A stretch of 8,219 nucleotides of DNA from CAZJGF01 sp964545665 (GTDB taxonomy: Bacteria > Chloroflexota > Dehalococcoidia > GIF9 > AB-539-J10). The translations under genes and the position numbers were made by a program. The first letter of the stretch is position 1. Each line of letters opens with the position of its first letter. Below are positions 1 to 6,197 of this stretch, in pieces. The notes under the pieces were generated by a model that was given only the letters and a program-made list of their open reading frames with translations, had not been told where the DNA came from and did no database searches. The DNA is taken from assembly GCA_964545665.1 (NCBI GenBank), contig CAZJGF010000072.1, positions 1 through 8,219 of the forward strand, read 5' to 3'.

Positions 1-1615
1 TGCTGGGGTTTATTCTTATCTACCTCTGGGCTGGAGAGCACTCAGGAAAATCGAGCAGATAATCAGAGAGGAAATGGATAAAGCTGGTGGGCAGGAATTG
101 ATGCTGCCAGTATTGCAACCTCTTGAGCTATGGCAACAGTCAGGTCGGCGTGCCTCCTTTGGTCAGTCTCTGTTTACCTTGACTGACCGGAAGGAGCATA
201 GACTAGCTTTAGGTCCTACTCATGAAGAAGTTATTACTGATCTTGCTCACAGGTATGTGCGAAGTTATCGGGACCTTCCTCTTCTGCCTTACCAGATACA
301 AACCAAATTTCGGGATGAGCCTCGCCCCCGCGGTGGACTGTTGAGAGTTTGCGAGTTCATCATGAAAGACCTCTATAGCTTCGATGTTGATGAAGCTGGT
401 CTGGATGAAAGCTATGCGAAGATGGCCCGGGCTTACAGAAATATCTATGCTCGCCTAGAGTTGCCAGCATTGATGGTGGAAGCTGACAGCGGCGCCATAG
501 GTGGCAAGGAATCACACGAATTTATGCTCATCACCGAGAGCGGGGAGGATGAGACTGTCCGTTGTCCCCATTGTGGTTATGCCGCCAACGCCGACAGAGC
601 TCAATTTGCCAAAGCAAGGGCAAACAATGAGAAGCCCTTACCCTTGGAAGAAATAGCCACGCCGGACTGCAAAACCATAGAGGAGTTAGCTAGCTTTGTC
701 GGTGTGCCAGCAAGTCAAACAGTCAAAGTTGTGTTCTATTCAGCTGATGGAGAATTTGTCATTGCTGTCATCCGAGGCGATTTAGAGGTTAACGAAACAA
801 AACTCAAGAATCTGCTGAAGCGCTCCGAGCTGCGTCTTGCTACAGAAAGTGAGGTAACCGAAGTAGGAATTGTAGCTGGCTTTGCTTCGCCTATAGGTAT
901 AACAGGAATCAAAATTGTCGCTGATGATTCTATAACCCTGGGCTCCAATTTCATCGCCGGGGCTAATAAGCCAGGATACCACTTCAAGAATGCCAACTAC
1001 CCTAGAGATTTTCAAACTGAGTTTATGGCTGATATTGCCTTGGCTCGCTCTGGAGATAGTTGCCCCAGGTGCGGTAGTGAACTGTCTTTTGATCATGGCA
1101 TCGAGGTGGGGCACATATTCAAATTGGGCACATTTATCAGCGAAAAGATGGAGGCATTCTTCCTAGACCAGGATGGCGTATCTCGACCTGCTGTTATGGG
1201 CTGCTACGGCATTGGGCTAGGGCGGTTATTGGCAGCAATAGTAGAACAACATCATGATGACAAAGGTATTATTTGGCCTCTCTCTGTTGCTCCTTATCAG
1301 GTCTACCTTTGCCCTCTATATTCGGACGATGCCGAAGTCACCACTGCCGCTGAAAAGGTATATCAAGAATTGGAAAAAGAGGGAATAGAAGTGCTTTTCG
1401 ATGACCGTAGTGAATCCCCCGGAGTCAAATTCAATGATGCTGACCTTTTGGGGATACCTCTGCGCTTGACCATATCACCGCGCACTCTAAGAAGCCAAAG
1501 CATAGAAGCGAAATGGCGGACAGAGAAAGAAGCCAAGCTCCTGCGTTTAGACAGTGTTGCTGTGGAAATAAAAGCGCTGCTGCAAAAGGAGTTAGCTTCG
1601 CAGAGTAGCACCTAG
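1..1615 (+). CDS. proS: Prolyl-tRNA synthetase, bacterial type with editing domain (5'-truncated by window edge)
   Basis: Cytoplasmic class II synthetase that attaches proline to tRNA-Pro. The frame starts at base 2 and is open from the edge. The 24 codons before the first ATG (74) encode conserved family sequence (AGVYSYLPLGWRALRKIEQ), so that ATG is internal. By comparison with the E. coli enzyme (572 aa) about 36 residues are missing; 537 are visible. Numbering from the ATG at 74: motif 1 region about 5-16 (GGQELMLPVLQP); motif 2 about 78-104 (FRDEPRPRGGLLR); a YbaK-like INS editing domain, which clears Ala-tRNA-Pro, about 185-315, with GFASPIG and GSNFIAGAN; motif 3 about 376-392 (GCYGIGLGRLLAAI); anticodon-binding domain about 405-513. 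CxxC pairs (C164/C167 and C330/C333) flank the editing domain and may bind zinc (inference). It converges on pheT and the two coding 3' ends overlap by 24 bases. Identification is secure. Confidence 0.96.
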   Translation, partial: AGVYSYLPLGWRALRKIEQIIREEMDKAGGQELMLPVLQPLELWQQSGRRASFGQSLFTLTDRKEHRLALGPTHEEVITDLAHRYVRSYRDLPLLPYQIQTKFRDEPRPRGGLLRVCEFIMKDLYSFDVDEAGLDESYAKMARAYRNIYARLELPALMVEADSGAIGGKESHEFMLITESGEDETVRCPHCGYAANADRAQFAKARANNEKPLPLEEIATPDCKTIEELASFVGVPASQTVKVVFYSADGEFVIAVIRGDLEVNETKLKNLLKRSELRLATESEVTEVGIVAGFASPIGITGIKIVADDSITLGSNFIAGANKPGYHFKNANYPRDFQTEFMADIALARSGDSCPRCGSELSFDHGIEVGHIFKLGTFISEKMEAFFLDQDGVSRPAVMGCYGIGLGRLLAAIVEQHHDDKGIIWPLSVAPYQVYLCPLYSDDAEVTTAAEKVYQELEKEGIEVLFDDRSESPGVKFNDADLLGIPLRLTISPRTLRSQSIEAKWRTEKEAKLLRLDSVAVEIKALLQKELASQSST

Positions 1616-1620
1616 CTCCT
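1587..1620. terminator. Candidate weak hairpin terminator shared by proS and pheT
   Basis: An inverted repeat spans the overlapping 3' ends. Bases 1587-1595 (AGGAGTTAG) pair with 1612-1620 (CTAGCTCCT) around a 16-base loop. The plus-strand transcript has one G-U pair and no following U-run. The minus-strand (pheT) transcript has one C-A mismatch and is followed by a short U-run (complement of 1584-1587). No other terminator-like hairpin lies between the genes, since there is no intergenic space. The hairpin is weak by classical criteria, so termination here is only a suggestion. Confidence 0.3.
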
Positions 1621-3994
1621 GATGCAGTCTGTCAAGCATTTGTTCTTGGGTTTTGTCGATTTCTTCGTCAGTCAAAGTCCGCTCAGGCGATTGATAAACA
1701 ATTCTTACAGCGAAGGACTTCTTACCTTCAGGTAGCTGCTTACCGGTATAGAAGTCGAACAGGGTGACTTTGCTTACTAACGGAAAGCTTCGAATTACGC
1801 CTGCTACTTGTTGATAGGGCACTTGCTCATCTATTACCAAAGAGATATCCCTACTTGAGCCAGGGAACCGTGAAATGGCACGGTATTCCTTTAGCCTAGT
1901 TGTCTTGTCCAATAGCTTCTCCATGTCTATTTCGATAAGGTAAACAGTACCGGAAAGCTCGAAGGCTTGAGTCACTTTGGGGTGCAGCTCTCCTGTGATA
2001 CCTACTTTGTCGCCGTTGATGATTATGTCAACCGCTCTTCCAGGGAGTAAGCTTTCATCATCGCTAACCTCAAAGGTCGCTACGAGCTCTAATTGCTTGA
2101 AGAGGCTCTCTACCACTCCCGTGGCATCGAAAAAATCAAGCGGCTTGTTATCACCATGCCAAGATAACTCATATCTTGGGCCGCTAAGCAAAGCGCAAAG
2201 CAAGTCCTTTTCTTGTGGTAATTCCCTTCCCTGTGGCAGAAATACCTTGCCAATCTCAAATAGCTTTATGCCATTCTCTTCGTGTTTTTGATTGTTAGCC
2301 AAAGCAGCCAGGATATTGGTTCGCAGGGTAGTACGCAGATATTCCTGCTCCTTTGTCAGGGGGTTAGCTACCTTTAAGGGCATAACCTTCACATCAAGGT
2401 CTGGAGAAAGTCTCTGCAATTTCTCCAGACTGGTCAAAGAGTAGGTTAGCATTTCTTGAAAACCGCAGCTTACCAAAATATTGCGCAGCCTTCGCTTAAA
2501 ACCGAGCACTGGTGTTGGTTCTCGCATAGGCAAAGAAGAACTGAGCCGCGTAGTGGGAATCTTTTCGTAGCCAATAATGCGAACCACTTCCTCTATAAGG
2601 TCCGCAGCAGACTCGACATCGCTACGCCAGTACGGGGCAACTACCGAAATTTGTGAAGGTAAGTGGGACTCTTCACATTCAAAGCCTAGGGACTGTAACA
2701 CTTTGGTTATCTTACCAACGTCTATTTCTAAACTAGAAAGCCGCTTCACCTCCTCTGTGGAAAGCAACATATTCTTTGGTGCTCTTTTGCCAGGATAAGC
2801 GTCGATCATGCCTTTGGCTGCCTTACCACCAGCCAACTCCAGCAGCAATTGAGTAGCTCGCTTCAGCGGTAATTGTGGTAGTCCCGGGCTTAAGCTCTTA
2901 TCAAAGCGAATAGAAGCTTCGCTTTGTAAGCCAAGATGGCGACATCCGCGCCGAATCACAGCTTGATTGAAATTCGCTGACTCCAGAAGAATAGTGTCAG
3001 TTGCGTCTGTAACTTCGGTATCCAGCCCTCCCATAATCCCAGCGATGGCCACGGGCTTCTCCTCATCAGCGATAACCAAGATATCTTCAGCAAGAATTCT
3101 CTCTATCCCATCGAGAGTAGTTATAGTCTCGCCACGCTCGGCTCGGCGGACTATTATCTTATGGCCTCTAAGCTTTTGATAATCAAAAGCATGCAAAGGT
3201 TGACCATATTCCAGCATCACATAATTGGTGACATCAACGATGTTGCTGATAGGACGCATACCATAATTGCGCAGACGTTGCTGTAGCCACCAAGGAGAAG
3301 GCCCCACGTTAACGCCTGTAATCAAACTGGCACAATACCTTGGACACAGATTTGGCTCAACGATGGCAACAGAGACTAAAGCGTCTATGGAATCCTCAGT
3401 TTCTTCATAAGTAATCTCCAGCGAATGAAGCCCATGATCGGTCAAAGCAGCAATTTCTCTAGCAATGCCGATCACCGATAAGCAATCTGGGCGATTGGGT
3501 GTTATGTCCAAATCAAGAATTGTATCACCAAGATATTCACCGAGTGGCGTACCTGTCGGAGCCTCCGAAGGCAGTACCATGATGCCCTCGTGACTATCGG
3601 AAATCCCCAACTCTTTCTCGGAGCAAACCATGCCCTCAGACATAACACCACGAATCTTAGCTGGCTTCAGTGTCATTGCTTTTCCAGTATGCCCATCTAT
3701 AAGCTGAGCTCCGGTACTGGCGAAGACCACCTTCTGTCCAAGACCAATATTAGGGGCACCGCAAACCACGGTAACTTGCTTGGTGCCAAGATTGACGGTG
3801 GGCAGCTTCAAGCGATCTGCGTTAGGATGTGGATTTAGGGTTACTACCTCTCCTACCACCAGATCTTTCCAAGCGCCAGCTATAGTCTGTATGCTCTTGA
3901 CTTCCAGACCCGCCATGGTTAGCTTATCAGCTAGCTCCTTGGGAGCAAGGCTGATATCAACATAATCTTTGAGCCATTTAAGTGATACTTTCAC
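1592..3994 (-). CDS. pheT: Phenylalanyl-tRNA synthetase beta subunit
   Basis: Beta chain of the alpha2beta2 PheRS, which binds tRNA-Phe and edits mischarged Tyr-tRNA-Phe. At 800 aa it has the usual full bacterial length. Domains in order: N-terminal core with an EMAP/OB-like tRNA-binding fold about 40-150 (VVGEVVTLNPHPNADRLKL, VVCGAPNI); B3/B4 editing module about 210-390; B5 about 405-475; class II-like B6/B7 core about 480-690; C-terminal FDX-ACB anticodon-binding domain about 705-800 (RFPGSSRDISLVID). Editing-site residues known from Thermus map by spacing to N257 (VTNY), H268 (QPLHAFD) and E338 (LLESA). The start is GTG, preceded by AAGGA (4006-4002) at 7-base spacing, 16 bases after the pheS stop, so the two subunits should be co-translated from one message. 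It is the last gene of the operon and its tail overlaps proS. No truncation or frameshift is seen. Confidence 0.97.
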   Translation of the reverse strand: MKVSLKWLKDYVDISLAPKELADKLTMAGLEVKSIQTIAGAWKDLVVGEVVTLNPHPNADRLKLPTVNLGTKQVTVVCGAPNIGLGQKVVFASTGAQLIDGHTGKAMTLKPAKIRGVMSEGMVCSEKELGISDSHEGIMVLPSEAPTGTPLGEYLGDTILDLDITPNRPDCLSVIGIAREIAALTDHGLHSLEITYEETEDSIDALVSVAIVEPNLCPRYCASLITGVNVGPSPWWLQQRLRNYGMRPISNIVDVTNYVMLEYGQPLHAFDYQKLRGHKIIVRRAERGETITTLDGIERILAEDILVIADEEKPVAIAGIMGGLDTEVTDATDTILLESANFNQAVIRRGCRHLGLQSEASIRFDKSLSPGLPQLPLKRATQLLLELAGGKAAKGMIDAYPGKRAPKNMLLSTEEVKRLSSLEIDVGKITKVLQSLGFECEESHLPSQISVVAPYWRSDVESAADLIEEVVRIIGYEKIPTTRLSSSLPMREPTPVLGFKRRLRNILVSCGFQEMLTYSLTSLEKLQRLSPDLDVKVMPLKVANPLTKEQEYLRTTLRTNILAALANNQKHEENGIKLFEIGKVFLPQGRELPQEKDLLCALLSGPRYELSWHGDNKPLDFFDATGVVESLFKQLELVATFEVSDDESLLPGRAVDIIINGDKVGITGELHPKVTQAFELSGTVYLIEIDMEKLLDKTTRLKEYRAISRFPGSSRDISLVIDEQVPYQQVAGVIRSFPLVSKVTLFDFYTGKQLPEGKKSFAVRIVYQSPERTLTDEEIDKTQEQMLDRLHQELGATLRS

Positions 3995-4001
3995 CTCGGT
4001 T

Positions 4002-4006
4002 TCCTT
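4002..4006 (-). promoter_or_regulatory. Ribosome binding site supporting the GTG start of pheT
   Basis: AAGGA on the minus strand lies 7 bases before the GTG at 3994-3992 and within the 16-base pheS-pheT gap. The GTG is followed at once by the typical PheT N-terminus (KVSLKWLKDYVD), so this site decides the start. Confidence 0.6.
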
Positions 4007-4010
4007 GAAT

Positions 4011-5051
4011 CTAGAATTGCCCTAAGAATCTAGTATCATTATTGTAAAAGAGGCGGATATCATCGATCCCGTAGCGGAGCATAGGAATTCGCTCTGCACC
4101 CAGACCGAAGGCAAAGCCGGTATAGATTTCTGGATCGATACCGCCCCGCTTAAGCACCTCAGGATGCACCATTCCTGCGCCTAAGATTTCAATCCACCCG
4201 CTGTTGCCGCATAAACGGCAACCAGCGCCGGCACAAGCTAGACACTCGATAGCTACTTCCACTCCAGGCTCCACAAACGGGAAGTAGTCGCATCTGAAGC
4301 GCACCTTCCTTTCCTCACCAAAAAGGCAATGACAGAATTCAAACAAAGTGCCTTTCAACTCAGCTAGACTGATTCCCTTGTCCACAGCCAAGCCTTCAAC
4401 TTGATAAAACATGGATTCGTGAGTAGCATCAGTTGCCTCATATCGGTAAGATCGTCCCGGCACTATAGCTCTTATCGGCGGGCGCTTTTCTTCCATAATT
4501 CTAATTTGCATTGGCGATGTATGAGTCCGCAACAGCCTGGCCTTATCACCCATCTCAGGGTCTATCCACAAAGTGGCGAACATATCTCGCGCTGGATGCT
4601 CTTGAGGTATGTTTAAAGCTTCGAAGTTGTAGTAATTCCACTCTACATCAGGCCCCTCAAAAATTTGGAAGCCCATATTCTTGAAGATATCGCAAATTTC
4701 CTCAAGCGTCTGGGTAATCGGGTGAAGTCGCCCGATATGAATAGGCCTACCTGGCAGAGTAACATCTAGCCTTTCATGCTCCAAGAATGAGGCTAGGTAG
4801 GTTTTCTCCAGGAATTCTTTCCTCTGAGCTAAATTCGCCTGTAAGGATAGTTTGATTTCGTTGGCCCGGGAGCCTACTACCCTACGCTCCTCGAAAGGTA
4901 GTGTAGCCAATGAACGCAGGACTTGAGTTAAACTGCTTTTCTTGCCCAAATAGCGGACCCGCCATGACTCTAGCTCCCTGAGTTCACCAATTCGATTTAA
5001 TTCATCAAGAGCCTGTAGACGAATTCCCTCAAGCTGTTTTAGCATTTGCAT
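4011..5051 (-). CDS. pheS: Phenylalanyl-tRNA synthetase alpha subunit
   Basis: Catalytic alpha chain of PheRS, 346 aa, near the usual 330-350. Residues 1-90 are the N-terminal helical coiled-coil arm that contacts tRNA. The class II catalytic domain follows: HPITQTLEEICDIF (110-123), the FEGPDVEWNYYNFEALN segment (131-147), motif 2 region PGRSYRYEATDATHESMFYQVEG (198-220), and motif 3 TGFAFGLGAERIPMLRYGI (311-329). A314 in FAFG is the usual small residue of the phenylalanine pocket. A Cys4 cluster, C270/C273/C278/C281 in CLACAGAGCRLCG, is a possible zinc site, and I recall similar clusters in many bacterial PheS. The ATG at 5051 lies inside the 3' end of rplT (23-base overlap). A second in-frame ATG at 5045 is equally possible and has AAGAA 5 bases upstream. 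No strong Shine-Dalgarno sequence is present, so translational coupling to rplT is likely. Confidence 0.97.
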   Translation of the reverse strand: MQMLKQLEGIRLQALDELNRIGELRELESWRVRYLGKKSSLTQVLRSLATLPFEERRVVGSRANEIKLSLQANLAQRKEFLEKTYLASFLEHERLDVTLPGRPIHIGRLHPITQTLEEICDIFKNMGFQIFEGPDVEWNYYNFEALNIPQEHPARDMFATLWIDPEMGDKARLLRTHTSPMQIRIMEEKRPPIRAIVPGRSYRYEATDATHESMFYQVEGLAVDKGISLAELKGTLFEFCHCLFGEERKVRFRCDYFPFVEPGVEVAIECLACAGAGCRLCGNSGWIEILGAGMVHPEVLKRGGIDPEIYTGFAFGLGAERIPMLRYGIDDIRLFYNNDTRFLGQF

Positions 5052-5400
5052 TCTTAGATGAGGTGGAAGCCACCAATTCAGTGAAACCTTCAGGATCTTT
5101 AACAGCCATCTCAGCTAGCATCTTGCGGTTTATTTCCACATTTGACTTTCTTAAGCTAGCTATAAGCCGATTGTAACTGACACCCTGGGCTCGTGCAGCA
5201 GCATTGATGCGGGCAATCCATAACTTCCTAAAATCGCCCTTCCGCTCCCGGCGATGACAGTAAGCATAATCCAGAGAATGCAGCATGGACTCATGAGCTA
5301 CACGGTATAGGGAGTGCCTCTTGCCCCTATGTCCTTTAGTTAAATCGAGCACCTTTTTATGACGCCTATGGGTAACCTTTCCACTTTTGGCTCGTGGCAA
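5029..5400 (-). CDS. rplT: Large-subunit ribosomal protein L20
   Basis: L20 binds 23S rRNA early in 50S assembly, and in studied bacteria also represses its own operon. The protein is 123 aa, slightly longer than the usual 117-119. It begins PRAKSGKVTHRRHKKVLDLTKGHRG and contains the core RKGDFRKLWIARINAAARAQGVSYNRL in pieces typical of L20. The basic, extended N-terminal half and the globular C-terminal half are both recognisable, with a Ser/Asn/Lys/Ala-rich tail (about 112-123) beyond the conserved part. The start codon is TTG at 5400. It is set by the conserved PRAKS beginning and by a strong ribosome binding site. The rpmI stop is 40 bases upstream, and the 3' end overlaps pheS by 23 bases in another frame. 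The extra C-terminal residues lie largely where pheS signals are embedded. Confidence 0.97.
   Translation of the reverse strand: MPRAKSGKVTHRRHKKVLDLTKGHRGKRHSLYRVAHESMLHSLDYAYCHRRERKGDFRKLWIARINAAARAQGVSYNRLIASLRKSNVEINRKMLAEMAVKDPEGFTELVASTSSKNANAKTA
5062..5074 (-). promoter_or_regulatory. Small hairpin just upstream of the pheS start
   Basis: On the minus strand GGTGG, CTT, CCACC forms a perfect 5-bp stem with a 3-base loop inside the rplT coding sequence, ending 10 bases before the pheS ATG. The GGTGG arm is one of few G-rich, SD-like stretches near that start. A ribosome finishing rplT would melt it, which would couple pheS translation to rplT. The stem is seen directly; its function is inferred. 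Confidence 0.3.
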
Positions 5401-5406
5401 AATTAT

Positions 5407-5414
5407 TCCTCCTT
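5407..5414 (-). promoter_or_regulatory. Strong ribosome binding site deciding the TTG start of rplT
   Basis: AAGGAGGA on the minus strand is a near-perfect anti-16S match, 6 bases before the TTG at 5400-5398. It lies in the 40-base rpmI-rplT gap and supports TTG as the true start. Confidence 0.8.
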
Positions 5415-5440
5415 AGTCTTGTTTTTCAGGTGTCACTTCG

Positions 5441-5638
5441 CTATTTGTAAGGCAAAAGCCTCTTGACCCGTTCTTTATCTGCCAAAGATACCGGAATCAT
5501 CTCATCATACAGCCGCTTAGTTCTGGGAGCCTTTTTCCGCCTTAGATGACTTTTGCCGCATTTAACACGCAAGAGCTTGCCACTACCTGTCACATGAAAG
5601 CGGCTCTTGGCTCCTTTGTGAGTCTTAAGCTTTGGCAT
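5441..5638 (-). CDS. rpmI: Large-subunit ribosomal protein L35
   Basis: Small basic 50S protein, 65 aa, exactly the usual size. The sequence shows the L35 signature from the start (MPKLKTHKGAKSRFHVTGSGK), the central KCGKSHLRRKKAPRTKR, and the LPY-type ending (KRLLPYK). It starts with ATG at 5638, with AGAGGAGG 9 bases upstream. Its first codons overlap the end of infC by 14 bases in a different frame. rplT follows after 40 bases, giving the classic infC-rpmI-rplT cluster. No anomaly is seen. Confidence 0.96.
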   Translation of the reverse strand: MPKLKTHKGAKSRFHVTGSGKLLRVKCGKSHLRRKKAPRTKRLYDEMIPVSLADKERVKRLLPYK

Positions 5639-6173
5639 CTGATTTCGCCTCCTCTGGTTTTCTAGCAGGAATGGGAGAGAGCGTCAAAGCTATGTGCCTT
5701 GCATCCTTAGCGGGATGGTCACTGGCCACAGCTTCTTCTTTCAAGGATTCGGCCACCTTTCGTAACACATTCCAGCCCAACTCAGGATAGACAACCTCGC
5801 GTCCCCTAAACCTTACTAATACCCTGACTTTGCTACCCTCTTCCAGCAATTCCCTGACTTTTCTGATCTTCGCTTGCAAGTCATGCTCCTCGATTTTGGG
5901 TCTGAACCGAACCTCTCTGAGCAAACTAGCTTTCTGACCTCTTTTTTTCCTTCTCTCCTTTTTAGTCTGCTCGTACTTATATTTGCCATAATCGGTAAGC
6001 CGACACACTGGTGGAGATGCTGTTGGCGCTACTTCCACTAAATCCAGCTCGTGCTCTAAGGCAATTTGTAGTGCCTTAGGTAGTGGCAACACACCCAATT
6101 GTTCCCCGTTTTCACCTATAAGGCGAACCTCTTTTGCTCTAATTTGCCTGTTGACCGCTACTCGTTTAACTAT
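5625..6173 (-). CDS. infC: Translation initiation factor IF-3, probable non-canonical AUA start
   Basis: IF3 binds the 30S subunit, blocks 50S joining and proofreads the start codon and initiator tRNA. The first ATG/GTG/TTG-type start in frame is TTG at 6098, which would cut into the conserved N-domain. The frame upstream continues with family sequence (VNRQIRAKEVRLIGENGEQ), so translation must begin earlier. Between the thrS stop and this region the usable codons are ATA at 6173 and ATC at 6197. ATA gives 182 aa (family about 180) and has GGGTGAG 6 bases upstream. N-domain about 8-75 (LDLVEVAP, CRLTDYGKYKYEQ), basic linker about 70-90 (KKERRKKRGQK), C-domain about 86-172 (EVRFRPKIEEHD, RFRGREV). 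The body is certain; the exact start is inferred. It lies 24 bases after the thrS stop, in the same frame, and overlaps rpmI by 14 bases. Confidence 0.93.
   Translation of the reverse strand: MVKRVAVNRQIRAKEVRLIGENGEQLGVLPLPKALQIALEHELDLVEVAPTASPPVCRLTDYGKYKYEQTKKERRKKRGQKASLLREVRFRPKIEEHDLQAKIRKVRELLEEGSKVRVLVRFRGREVVYPELGWNVLRKVAESLKEEAVASDHPAKDARHIALTLSPIPARKPEEAKSDAKA
5648..5655 (-). promoter_or_regulatory. Ribosome binding site of rpmI, inside the infC 3' end
   Basis: AGAGGAGG on the minus strand lies 9 bases before the rpmI ATG and falls within the last codons of infC. rpmI can therefore be initiated independently of, or coupled to, infC translation. Confidence 0.65.
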
Positions 6174-6179
6174 GCTCGT

Positions 6180-6186
6180 CTCACCC
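6180..6186 (-). promoter_or_regulatory. Ribosome binding site pointing to the AUA start of infC
   Basis: GGGTGAG on the minus strand contains the GGTGA core of the anti-16S complement and lies 6 bases before ATA (6173-6171). It sits in the 24-base gap after the thrS stop. A weaker alternative is AAGG at the end of thrS, 5 bases before ATC (6197-6195). Confidence 0.55.
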
Positions 6187-6197
6187 GTTAAAAGGAT

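Noticed and set aside
74..76. ATG at 74 as the start of proS
   Set aside because: The 24 upstream codons are open and encode conserved ProRS sequence; the gene continues beyond the window.
736..1114. Two minus-strand open frames opposite proS (86 and 110 codons)
   Set aside because: They lie fully antisense to the conserved proS editing domain, overlap each other in different frames and resemble no family I know.
1977..3965. Several plus-strand open frames opposite pheT (61 to 104 codons)
   Set aside because: All are antisense shadows of conserved pheT domains, with Ser-rich low-information translations.
6096..6098. TTG at 6098 as the start of infC
   Set aside because: It would delete the conserved N-terminal segment VNRQIRAKEVRLIGENGEQ and has no ribosome binding site close by.
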